From: Planctomycetota bacterium
GTDB taxonomy: Bacteria; Planctomycetota; J058; J103
DNA length: 5,052 bases
Assembly (NCBI GenBank): GCA_003694875.1
Contig: RFJN01000237.1
Coordinates: 1 to 5,052, forward strand
Reading direction: 5' to 3'
How positions within the stretch are numbered: position 1 is the first letter of the stretch; the number at the start of each line of letters is the position of its first letter. The position numbers were made by a program, and so were the translations under genes. Below are positions 1 through 5,052 of the stretch, one piece after another. The notes under the pieces are model-generated. The model was not told the DNA's origin. It ran no database searches and saw only the letters and a program-made list of their open reading frames with translations.

Positions 1-293
1 CGCGCGCGCTGCTGCTCGAGCCGGAGGTGCTGCTGCTCGACGAGCCGTGCAGCGCGCTCGATCCGCTGTCGGCCGAGGCGATCGAGCGGCTGCTCGTGCG
101 GTTGCGCAGCCGCTGCACGATCGTGCTCGTGACGCACCAGCTCGCGCAGGCGCGCCGGATCGCGGATCACCTGGGCATGTTCTGGATGGAGGGCGGGGTG
201 GGTCGGCTGCTCGAGGCGGGCGAGCGCGAGCAGATCCTCGCCCGACCGCGCCACCCCGTGACGCGCGCCTACATCCTGGGGCTCCGGGGCTGA
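1..293 (+). CDS. pstB: PstB-like phosphate ABC transporter ATP-binding protein, C-terminal part (5' end outside window)
   Basis: This is the C-terminal ~97 residues of an ABC ATPase; the reading frame is open to the left edge (first full codon at base 3), so the Walker A, Q-loop and most of the signature region lie outside. Visible are the Walker B segment and D-loop (PEVLLLDEPCSALDP, coded about bases 21-65), then the strand TIVLVTH with the H-loop histidine, and a closing YILGLRG. The Walker B to D-loop stretch matches what I recall of E. coli PstB, and the final TRAYILG resembles the PstB ending TEDYITGRFG. PstB is the cytoplasmic ATPase that powers the PstSCA high-affinity phosphate importer. 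The protein is divergent after the H-loop: HQLAQARRIADHLGMFW replaces the usual HNMQQAARVSDYTAF, and a small Gly-rich insert (EGGVG) follows. Another importer ATPase of the same branch (for example tungstate/molybdate-like) is possible. The stop is TGA 291-293. Confidence 0.8.
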   Translation, partial: RALLLEPEVLLLDEPCSALDPLSAEAIERLLVRLRSRCTIVLVTHQLAQARRIADHLGMFWMEGGVGRLLEAGEREQILARPRHPVTRAYILGLRG

Positions 294-342
294 GGCGCGC
301 CGGCACGAACCAGCCCGATGTATGGTGGGGAGGGGCGCATGC

Positions 343-351
343 GGAGGGAGG
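343..351 (+). promoter_or_regulatory. Ribosome binding site deciding the start at 357
   Basis: GGAGGGAGG lies 5 bases before ATG 357. In-frame ATGs at 318 and 339 lie upstream of or at the edge of this element. The conserved family sequence begins only a few residues after 357, so 357 is the preferred start. No convincing -35/-10 pair is visible in the 63-base gap after the PstB-like gene, so read-through from upstream is possible. Confidence 0.65.
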
Positions 352-356
352 ACGGC

Positions 357-1283
357 ATGATCGGGATCGAGAGCCGCAAGCGCGGCGCGATCTGGGCCGC
401 GTTCGTGGGCGATGCGCTGTGTCTCGGCACCCACTGGATCTACGACCTCGACGAGCGCGCGCGCCTGTTCCCGCAGCCGCACGGCTTCGAGCACCCGCAG
501 CCCGGCCACTACCACGCCGCACGACAGCCGGGGCAACAGACCCACTACGGCGACGCGGCGCTGCTGCTGCTCGAGACGATCGCCAAGCAGGGGCGGTTCG
601 ATCCGGCCGTGTTCACCGAGCGCTTCCGTGCCGTCTTCTCGCGCTACGACGGTTACATCGACCACGCCACGCGCGAGACGCTTGCCAACCTCGAGCGCGG
701 TCTCGATCCGCCGGGCGCGGACGACGCCCAGATGGCGACCGTGACGCGGCTCGCCCCGCTCGTGGTGGCGCACCTCGAGGACCCGGCGCTGCTCGAGCAC
801 CTCGAGCGCCTGACGCGCGTCACGCAGAACCGCGACGACGCGGTCGCGTACGCGCGCGCGGCGGCGATCGTGCTGCGCGAGCTGCTGCGGGGCTCGGAGA
901 TCGAGCCGGCGCTCGAGGCGGCGCGCCGCGACGCGCTCGAGACCGCGCCGTACGTGGCACAGGCGATCGAGGCGGCGCGTGCGCGGCGCGAACAGGACGT
1001 GCGGGACGCGACGCTGCACTTCGGTCAGGCGTGTCCGCTCGCGCAGAGCTTTCCGGCGACGGTGCACGCGCTGCTGCGCCACGGCGACGACCTGCCGCGC
1101 GCGCTGATCGAGACGCTGCGCGCGGGCGGCGACAACGCCGGTCGCGCGGCGCTGCTCGGCGCCTGGCTCGGCGCCCACCTCGGGGTGGAGGCGGTACCGC
1201 GCGCCTGGACCGACCGTCTCGCGGCACACGACCGGATCGCCGCGGCGCTGCAGCGGCTCGTCGGCACGCCGTCGGCGGCATAG
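357..1283 (+). CDS. ADP-ribosylglycohydrolase-fold protein, J1-crystallin-like
   Basis: A protein of 308 residues, the normal length for an all-helical ADP-ribosylglycohydrolase (DraG/ARH) domain. The N-terminus carries the family GD motif (FVGDALCLGTHWIYD, residues 16-30; the GTHWIYD form is typical of the J1-crystallin-like branch). A second motif, HYGDAALLLLE (63-73), stands where DraG-type enzymes have the acidic TDDT metal site. CPLAQSFPATVHALL lies near residues 226-240. The C-terminal metal motif reads GGDNAGRAALLGAWLGAHLG (257-276) instead of the usual GGDTDT, followed by the conserved VPRAW (280-284). DraG and ARH enzymes remove ADP-ribose from proteins or other acceptors using two Mg ions. 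J1-crystallin-like members keep the fold, but their activity is unclear, and the altered acidic positions here leave catalysis uncertain. There is no signal peptide or membrane segment, so the protein is probably cytoplasmic. It lies 63 bases after the PstB-like gene on the same strand, with no evident functional link. The stop is TAG 1281-1283. Confidence 0.85.
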   Translation: MIGIESRKRGAIWAAFVGDALCLGTHWIYDLDERARLFPQPHGFEHPQPGHYHAARQPGQQTHYGDAALLLLETIAKQGRFDPAVFTERFRAVFSRYDGYIDHATRETLANLERGLDPPGADDAQMATVTRLAPLVVAHLEDPALLEHLERLTRVTQNRDDAVAYARAAAIVLRELLRGSEIEPALEAARRDALETAPYVAQAIEAARARREQDVRDATLHFGQACPLAQSFPATVHALLRHGDDLPRALIETLRAGGDNAGRAALLGAWLGAHLGVEAVPRAWTDRLAAHDRIAAALQRLVGTPSAA

Positions 1284-1285
1284 CG

Positions 1286-1311
1286 GGCCGATCGGCCGCC
1301 GGTCGCCGGCG
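1286..1311. repeat. Two small palindromes just after the ADP-ribosylglycohydrolase gene
   Basis: A perfect 12-base palindrome GGCCGATCGGCC (1286-1297) is followed directly by a 6-bp hairpin, CGCCGG-type stem with a TCG loop (1297-1311). They begin 3 bases after the stop codon. No T-tract follows, so an intrinsic terminator is not supported. They could be an RNA 3'-end structure or chance in GC-rich DNA. The rest of the gap to the GST start (1312-1521) is GC-rich with no coding signal and holds the promoter listed next. Confidence 0.3.
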
Positions 1312-1446
1312 ACACACAGCGAGCTCGTGCGCGGCGCCGGGCCCCCGGATGACGACATGCGCGACCGTGCCGGCCCGGCGCCGGCTCCGTCGCCCCGCCC
1401 CGACGCACCGGGGTTGGTCGGCAGCCGACAGCGATCGCCCGGTGTG

Positions 1447-1474
1447 TTGTGTTTGCGACTCCCGGGGCTAGGAT
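1447..1474 (+). promoter_or_regulatory. Candidate sigma70-type promoter for the GST gene
   Basis: A -35-like TTGTGT (1447-1452) and a -10-like TAGGAT (1469-1474) are separated by 16 bases. They sit in a short, locally AT-richer patch of an otherwise very GC-rich gap. Transcription would begin near 1481, about 40 bases before the GTG start. An alternative -35, TTGCGA (1453-1458), would leave only a 10-base spacer and is not usable with this -10. The assignment rests on motif fit alone. Confidence 0.45.
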
Positions 1475-1505
1475 GGCGCGGCCACGGTGGCGGGTGGACC
1501 GAGCC

Positions 1506-1514
1506 GGAGGAGGA
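1506..1514 (+). promoter_or_regulatory. Ribosome binding site deciding the GTG start at 1522
   Basis: GGAGGAGGA ends 7 bases before GTG 1522. The frame is open upstream to 1327, but that extension is Arg/Pro/Gly-rich and unlike any GST. Starting at 1522 places the family's N-terminal strand (QLFYKPGACS) immediately after the initiator and puts the catalytic cysteine at position 10 as in the family. Confidence 0.75.
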
Positions 1515-1521
1515 TCTTGCG

Positions 1522-2151
1522 GTGCAGCTCTTCTACAAGCCCGGAGCGTGTTCGCTCGCGGTGCACATCGCACTGCGCGAGGTGGGCGCCTCGTTCGAAC
1601 TCGTGCGTGTCGATCGCAAGACGGGCCGGACCGAGACCGGCGAGGACTTCCGCGCGATCAACCCCAAGGGCTACGTCCCGGCGCTGCGGCTCGATGACGG
1701 TGACGTGCTGACCGAGGGCGTGGTGCTGCTGCAGTACGTGGGCGATCAGCACCCCGAACTCGGCTTCGTGGAGCCGTTCGGCACGCGCGCGCGCTACCAC
1801 CAGATGGAGCGGCTGCACTTTCTGGCGACGGAGCTGCACAAGGCGTTCGGGCCGCTGTCCAAGCCGGGGCACGACGAGGCGGCGAAGGCGCGGGCGCGCG
1901 AGCAGGTGGCAGCGCGGCTCGCGGAACTCGAGGCCGATCTCGCGCCGGGTCCGTACTTCGGCGGCGAGCGGTTCACCGCCCCGGACTGCTATCTCGCCGT
2001 GATGCTGTTGTGGGTGCGGTTTCTCGGTCTCGAGACGCCGCCGTGCCCGCGGCTCGACGCGCTGCTGCAGCGGGTGCTCGAGCGACCGGCGGTGCAGGCC
2101 GCACTCGAGGCGGAGGGAATCGCGCAGCGGGTGGCCGAACTCACCCGCTGA
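1522..2151 (+). CDS. gst: Beta-class glutathione S-transferase
   Basis: A protein of 209 residues, close to the ~200 of E. coli GstA. The N-terminal thioredoxin-like domain (about 1-80) starts LFYKPGACSLAVHIALRE with Cys10, the residue that contacts the glutathione sulfur in beta-class enzymes. It also holds NPKGYVPAL (47-55, the cis-Pro53 loop that binds glutathione) and LTEGVVLLQY (63-72; Glu65 is the usual binding residue for the glutamyl group of glutathione). The helical C-terminal domain contains ATELHK (102-107), with His106 conserved in this class, and the FTAPDCYLAVML segment, which forms the N-capping box and hydrophobic staple of the GST fold. Beta-class GSTs conjugate glutathione to electrophiles, bind hydrophobic ligands and have peroxidase or thiol-disulfide activity. 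They are cytoplasmic dimers. The gene appears to be transcribed alone, with its own candidate promoter and RBS upstream and 349 non-coding bases downstream. The stop is TGA 2149-2151. Confidence 0.95.
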   Translation: MQLFYKPGACSLAVHIALREVGASFELVRVDRKTGRTETGEDFRAINPKGYVPALRLDDGDVLTEGVVLLQYVGDQHPELGFVEPFGTRARYHQMERLHFLATELHKAFGPLSKPGHDEAAKARAREQVAARLAELEADLAPGPYFGGERFTAPDCYLAVMLLWVRFLGLETPPCPRLDALLQRVLERPAVQAALEAEGIAQRVAELTR

Positions 2152-2224
2152 GCCGGGCGGACCGCATGGGAAGGCCGCGAGGGCGAACCCGTCCTCGCTG
2201 ATCGAGTTCGCTGGGGCGAGCCGC

Positions 2225-2293
2225 CCGGGGGCACGGCCCGGTCGGCCCCTCCCTTCCCCTCTCGCGTCCACGGGCTCCTCCCCTGCCCCACCC
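2225..2293 (+). terminator. Hairpin plus C-rich, G-poor tract: possible Rho-type termination zone after GST
   Basis: A 5-bp stem (CCGGG 2225-2229 / CCCGG 2237-2241, 7-base loop) is followed by 2246-2293, a 48-base stretch with 31 C and only 6 G on the coding strand. C-rich, G-poor RNA is the known character of Rho loading sites. There is no T-run, so this is not a standard intrinsic terminator. The function is inferred from composition and from its position about 75-140 bases after the GST stop. Confidence 0.35.
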
Positions 2294-2484
2294 GCGTGTC
2301 AGATGGCGAGGGCGAGCTGCGTATCCTTGCAGCGCGGCTCGATCGGCAGCGCGCGGTGCGGTGCGCGAGCGGTGCGATCGGCGCGTGCGTCCGGAGGGAG
2401 CGTCTGCGGTGGCAAGTGGCGGCTTTCTGCGAGCCGCGATACGTTGATTCCGACGGACGTGGGGCTCCGTTGCGCACCGGTGGG

Positions 2485-2491
2485 AAGGAGG
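2485..2491 (+). promoter_or_regulatory. Strong ribosome binding site deciding the GTG start at 2501
   Basis: A perfect AAGGAGG sits 9 bases before GTG 2501. This supports GTG 2501 over the in-frame ATG at 2303, which has no comparable element and would add 66 residues of non-protein-like sequence. Confidence 0.75.
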
Positions 2492-2500
2492 GGGGCAGCC

Positions 2501-4348
2501 GTGAAGAAGGCGGACGCCGGACGCGACGTGACACCCGAGGTGGCGCTCGTACCAAAGCTCGCCTGCCCACACTGCTGGCACCGGTTTCCACCGGAGCAGA
2601 CGCGGTGGGTGGCGCGGCACGAGGCGTTGCGCGACGACCCGGTGCTCGGGCCCGACGCGTTCCTGCGCTTTCTTCCGAGCCGCTTCGACGTGCATGGCGA
2701 CGCGCTCGATCCGTACGACATGCCGTGCACCGAACTCGCCTGCCCGCGCTGCCATCTCGAGATCCCGCGCCTGTGCCTCGAGGCGCGCCCCGTCTTCCTG
2801 TCGCTGATCGGGACGCCGGGCAGCGGCAAGAGCAACTTCCTCGCGGCGATGACGTGGCGGCTGCGCGAGTTGCTCGGACGCCGCTTCCGCCTGCAGTTCC
2901 GCGACGCCGATCCGCGCTGCAATGCGATCCTGAACGAGTACGAGCGCAAGCTGTTTCTACAGGATCGCGACGAGACGCAGGTGGTGCTCGAGAAGACCGA
3001 GCTGCACGGCCAGCTCTATCGACCGGTCCACATGGACGAGCAGACGGTGGAACTGCCGCGACCGTTCGTGTTTCAACTCCGGCCGGCGCCCGATCACCCG
3101 GTGGTGCGCGAACGAGGCGAAACGTCGGGTTACGCGCTGTGTCTGTACGACAACGCCGGCGAGCACTTCCTGCCGGGCGAGGACAGGGTCGACGCACCCG
3201 GCACGCAGCACCTCGGGGTCTCGGAACTGTTGCTGTTCCTGTTCGATCCGACCCAGGACCCGCGCTTTCGGCGCCGCTGCCGCGAGGTGAGCGACGATCC
3301 GCAGCTCGCCCTCGAACCACCGGCAGCGCGCCAGGACGTGGTGCTGCACGAGGCCGGGGCGCGTATCCGGCGCTACGGACACCTCCCGTCGCACGCGCCG
3401 ATCGAGCAGCCGTTGCTCGTGATCGTCTCGAAGGCCGACATCTGGGCGCCTCTGCTCGGGCTGCGTCTCGACGAGCCGCCCTACCTCCCGCCGAGCAGCC
3501 CGGAGGCACCGTGGGCGATCGACGAGACGCGGGTGCGCGAGGTCTCGGCGCGCACCCGCGCGCTGCTCGTCGAACTCTGCCCCGAGTTGGTCGACGCCGC
3601 CGAGGGGCTGTCGCGGCGGGTGCGTTACGTGCCGGTCTCGGCGCTCGGGCGCTCGCCGGTGCGCGACGCTGCGCGCGGTCTCGTGGTGCCGGCCGGCGAG
3701 ATTCGGCCACGCTGGGTCACGGTGCCGATCGTGTACGCGATCAGCCGCTGGATGCTGCCGGGGTTGATCCGCCGGGCCCGGCGGCAACCCGTGGCGGGCG
3801 CGGAGCGCTCCCGGGCGGCGGCCGAAATGGCGGACGCGCCGGAGGCGGCCGCCACGGAGTCCGCCGCGCCGGCCGGCAGCGCGCAGGAGCCTGCAGCAGA
3901 GGCCGCCGCGGTGTCCGAGCCGGCCGTGCGGGCGGTCAGCCCGGAGGCTCCCGAGGCGCCTGCGCCCGCGGTCGCGGCAACGAAGACGCACGACGCGGGC
4001 AACGGCGCGGGGCCGCCCCAGGGGGCCACTGGCGCGGAGACGAACCGCACATCGCGCACGGGGACCGACGGAACGGAATTCGAGGCCGGAGCCGCCGACG
4101 CTGCGGACGAGCGCGATCCAGAGGCGGCTGCCACGACCACGAAGCCCGCGGGGCTGGACAACCCCATCGGCCCCGAGGCACCCGCGTCGAGCGTGGCAGC
4201 GGCGAAGACGCACAACGAGGGCGACGGGCCGCAGGCGGCGGTCGGGCGCGCGGTGCAGCAGCAAGGCAGTGCAGCCGGTGCCGGGGCAACCGGCGGGACG
4301 ACGAGCCCGCTCGCCGTGGAGGGGGTGGTGCGCGACCATGGCGCTTGA
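2501..4348 (+). CDS. TRAFAC-type GTPase with split N-terminal Cys pairs, DO-GTPase2-like (GAP1 system)
   Basis: A protein of 615 residues. Two Cys pairs, CPHC (22-25) and CPRC (81-84), probably form one zinc ribbon split by a 55-residue insert; further cysteines are at 76 and 92. The GTPase domain (about 97-425) has a P-loop GTPGSGKS (104-111), a G3 motif DNAG (217-220, in LYDNAGEHF), LLLFLFDPTQDPRF (243-256), a G4 motif SKAD (310-313, a variant of NKxD/TKxD) and a G5 motif VSALG (379-383). The DPTQDPRF segment, the DNAGEHF motif and the Cys pairs match what I recall of the Double-GTPase 2 family, found with GAP1 proteins in predicted NTP-dependent conflict systems; none has an established biochemical role that I know of. 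WMLPGLIRRARR (417-428) could be a short amphipathic helix. Residues ~430-615 are a low-complexity Ala/Pro/Glu/Thr-rich tail, probably disordered, with an imperfect internal repeat. The partner gene starts inside the last codons. A gene-specific function (switch, scaffold or effector gate) cannot be read from sequence. Confidence 0.85.
   Translation: MKKADAGRDVTPEVALVPKLACPHCWHRFPPEQTRWVARHEALRDDPVLGPDAFLRFLPSRFDVHGDALDPYDMPCTELACPRCHLEIPRLCLEARPVFLSLIGTPGSGKSNFLAAMTWRLRELLGRRFRLQFRDADPRCNAILNEYERKLFLQDRDETQVVLEKTELHGQLYRPVHMDEQTVELPRPFVFQLRPAPDHPVVRERGETSGYALCLYDNAGEHFLPGEDRVDAPGTQHLGVSELLLFLFDPTQDPRFRRRCREVSDDPQLALEPPAARQDVVLHEAGARIRRYGHLPSHAPIEQPLLVIVSKADIWAPLLGLRLDEPPYLPPSSPEAPWAIDETRVREVSARTRALLVELCPELVDAAEGLSRRVRYVPVSALGRSPVRDAARGLVVPAGEIRPRWVTVPIVYAISRWMLPGLIRRARRQPVAGAERSRAAAEMADAPEAAATESAAPAGSAQEPAAEAAAVSEPAVRAVSPEAPEAPAPAVAATKTHDAGNGAGPPQGATGAETNRTSRTGTDGTEFEAGAADAADERDPEAAATTTKPAGLDNPIGPEAPASSVAAAKTHNEGDGPQAAVGRAVQQQGSAAGAGATGGTTSPLAVEGVVRDHGA
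3950..4228 (+). repeat. Imperfect internal duplication in the GTPase tail (copies 3950-4006 and 4172-4228)
   Basis: Two 57-base segments, 222 bases apart and in the same frame, agree at 42 of 57 positions by my alignment. They encode PEAPAPAVAATKTHDAGNG (residues 484-502) and PEAPASSVAAAKTHNEGDG (558-576). The shared core is PEAPA, VAA, KTH, G and G. This is a stronger match than Ala/Pro-rich composition alone would give, since Lys-Thr-His is otherwise absent from the tail. It suggests an old partial duplication or a repeated short binding motif. Confidence 0.5.
4318..4328 (+). promoter_or_regulatory. Ribosome binding site for the GAP1-like gene, inside the GTPase coding sequence
   Basis: The purine-rich GGAGGGGGTGG ends 9 bases before ATG 4338. 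It lies within the last codons of the GTPase gene, as expected for translationally coupled genes. Confidence 0.5.
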
Positions 4349-5052
4349 GTTGCTCTACACCTCGGCCCCGCGCGGGCTGCGGCCGGGCACGAGCGGATTC
4401 TGCACCGTGCTGCGTTCGCGCGGTCTGTCCGAGGCGCTGCAGCGGCGACTCGAGGCGCTGAGCGGCTACCGACCTCTCGAGGGCGGCCCGACGTCGCCGG
4501 CGGCCCACGCCCACTGGCGGCTGCGGGTGGGCGGCCGCGTGCTCGATGTCCTCTCGCGGGTGGCGCCCTGCGGGGTGGACCACAGCGGACGGGAGAACAA
4601 GCTGGCGCACCACCTGCTGCTCGAGCCGCACGAGCGGGCGGCGGCGGGTCCGGCGTGGCTGCTGCGCGACGGGCGGTGGTTGCGCACCCGCTGGGACGGA
4701 ACGGTGGGCGAGTGCGAGCCCGTGCGCGATCTGCCGCAGGGCGACCAGGAGCCGCGGCGCTGCGAGAACTGGGAGCGGGCGTGCGGCGACGCGGGCTGGG
4801 CGGGCGCGCTCGCGGACCGTTTTTTGCGCGACGGCAGCAAGCCCGTGTGGCTGCTCTACGAACCGGGCCTGGACGTGCTGGCGCTCGTGGACGAGGCACT
4901 CGCCCTGCTGCCGCCCGATCGGCGCTGGGAGGTGGGCTTCCACACGTTCTTCGACACGCTGCCGCCCGGGGTGGAGTGCCGCTGGCGCTGGTGTGCGCAC
5001 GGCAGCCGCGCCGCGCAGCGTGCGGCACGGGCTGGCGGCGAGGTGTGGGACC
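4338..5052 (+). CDS. GAP1-like protein (GTPase-associated protein 1), N-terminal domain; 3' end outside window
   Basis: The frame is open from ATG 4338 to the right edge (238 complete codons, no stop). It starts 11 bases before the end of the GTPase gene (TGA 4346-4348), so the two are probably translationally coupled. Recognisable segments are LLYTSAPRGLRPGTSGFCTV (5-24), LSRVA (72-76), NKLAHHLLLEP (87-97), PAWLL (105-109), CGDAGWAG (149-156), and LLPPDRRWEVGFHTFF (190-205) followed by GVECRWR (211-217). From memory, these fit the GAP1 N-terminal domain (type 2), found next to DO-GTPase genes; I know of no enzymatic role shown for it. GAP1 here means GTPase-associated protein, not a proven GTPase-activating protein. 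There is no signal peptide or membrane segment in the visible part. Family members are much longer, with middle and C-terminal domains, so most of the protein is probably outside. No nucleotide-binding motif is visible. A role as the GTPase's regulator or sensor partner is inference from gene order. Confidence 0.8.
   Translation, partial: MALELLYTSAPRGLRPGTSGFCTVLRSRGLSEALQRRLEALSGYRPLEGGPTSPAAHAHWRLRVGGRVLDVLSRVAPCGVDHSGRENKLAHHLLLEPHERAAAGPAWLLRDGRWLRTRWDGTVGECEPVRDLPQGDQEPRRCENWERACGDAGWAGALADRFLRDGSKPVWLLYEPGLDVLALVDEALALLPPDRRWEVGFHTFFDTLPPGVECRWRWCAHGSRAAQRAARAGGEVWD

Larger units (their letters stand above)
2152..2500. other. 349-base non-coding gap between GST and the GTPase gene
   Basis: No RNA gene or credible ORF is seen. 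The left part holds a hairpin and a C-rich tract (separate entry). The right part is GC-rich with short repeats, including the direct octamer GCGGTGCG at 2353-2360 and 2369-2376 (16 bases apart) and CGATCGGC twice nearby. An open frame from ATG 2303 runs into the GTPase frame, but its translation is Arg/Ser/Cys/Gly-rich and not protein-like. The promoter of the GTPase operon should lie here. TTGATT (2444-2449) resembles a -35 but has no matching -10, so no promoter is assigned. Confidence 0.6.

Noticed and set aside
294..301. GGCGCGCC palindrome just after the PstB-like stop codon
   Set aside because: An 8-base palindrome is expected by chance in such GC-rich DNA, and there is no flanking stem or T-tract to support a terminator.
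321..326. TATGGT as a -10 promoter box for the ADP-ribosylglycohydrolase gene
   Set aside because: No acceptable -35 box lies 16-18 bases upstream and no extended -10 TG is in place.
47..1471. 474-residue plus-strand frame across the PstB-like and ADP-ribosylglycohydrolase genes
   Set aside because: It is an Arg/Ala-rich shadow crossing two well-supported genes in another frame.
1468..2271. 267-residue minus-strand frame opposite GST
   Set aside because: It is antisense to a textbook GST and has no recognisable family features.
1989..3710. 573-residue open frame on the minus strand
   Set aside because: Its translation is dominated by Arg, Ala, Pro and Ser with no recognisable motif. It lies antisense to the well-supported GST and GTPase genes, as is common in GC-rich DNA.
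2296..4461. 721-residue open frame on the plus strand overlapping the GTPase gene
   Set aside because: It is a frame-shifted shadow: Arg/Gly/Ala-rich with no domain motifs. The GTPase frame carries all G1, G3, G4 and G5 motifs and a strong RBS.
3625..5028. 467-residue minus-strand frame opposite the GTPase tail and GAP1-like gene
   Set aside because: It has Ala/Arg/Pro/Ser-rich shadow composition and no motifs. The plus strand carries recognisable GAP1 segments with coupled start signals.
1..5052. Search for CRISPR arrays, tRNA or rRNA genes, insertion-sequence ends and attachment sites
   Set aside because: No regularly spaced repeats, cloverleaf-like sequence, rRNA-like stretch or transposase motifs were seen on reading; nothing was supportable.

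Overview
This is a very GC-rich window, clearly above 65% by eye, in which every supported gene reads left to right on the + strand. The beta-class glutathione S-transferase closely matches the proteobacterial type, and the left-edge ATPase matches the PstB type. Together with the strong purine-rich ribosome binding sites, this suggests a high-GC proteobacterium, perhaps a gammaproteobacterium. That placement is an inference from gene types and composition; no rRNA or other marker is present.

Layout: (1) bases 1-293 are the C-terminal end of a PstB-like phosphate ABC transporter ATPase. (2) Bases 357-1283 encode a 308-residue ADP-ribosylglycohydrolase-fold protein of the J1-crystallin-like branch, whose metal-binding motifs differ from those of DraG-type enzymes. 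(3) After a short gap with two small palindromes and a plausible sigma70-type promoter comes a textbook beta-class glutathione S-transferase (1522-2151, GTG start, Cys10 and His106 present). (4) Bases 2152-2500 are non-coding, with a small hairpin followed by a C-rich, G-poor tract that could serve as a Rho-type termination zone. (5) Bases 2501-4348 encode a 615-residue protein with split CxxC pairs, a complete TRAFAC-type GTPase motif set and a long Ala/Pro/Glu/Thr-rich tail. (6) From 4338 to the right edge, overlapping the GTPase by 11 bases, runs the N-terminal part of a GAP1-like protein (GTPase-associated protein 1, N-terminal domain).

The most interesting content is the GTPase/GAP1 pair at the right side. 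From memory of the family, it corresponds to the double-GTPase (DO-GTPase2) plus GAP1 modules that were predicted computationally, within NTP-dependent conflict (immunity-like) systems, and that lack a defined biochemical function. The pair is translationally overlapped and follows a probable terminator region, so it looks like the start of an operon that continues past the window. Further components would be expected beyond base 5052. The PstB-like gene, the ADP-ribosylglycohydrolase and the GST look like ordinary neighbours with their own signals. Nothing in the sequence ties them functionally to the GTPase module.
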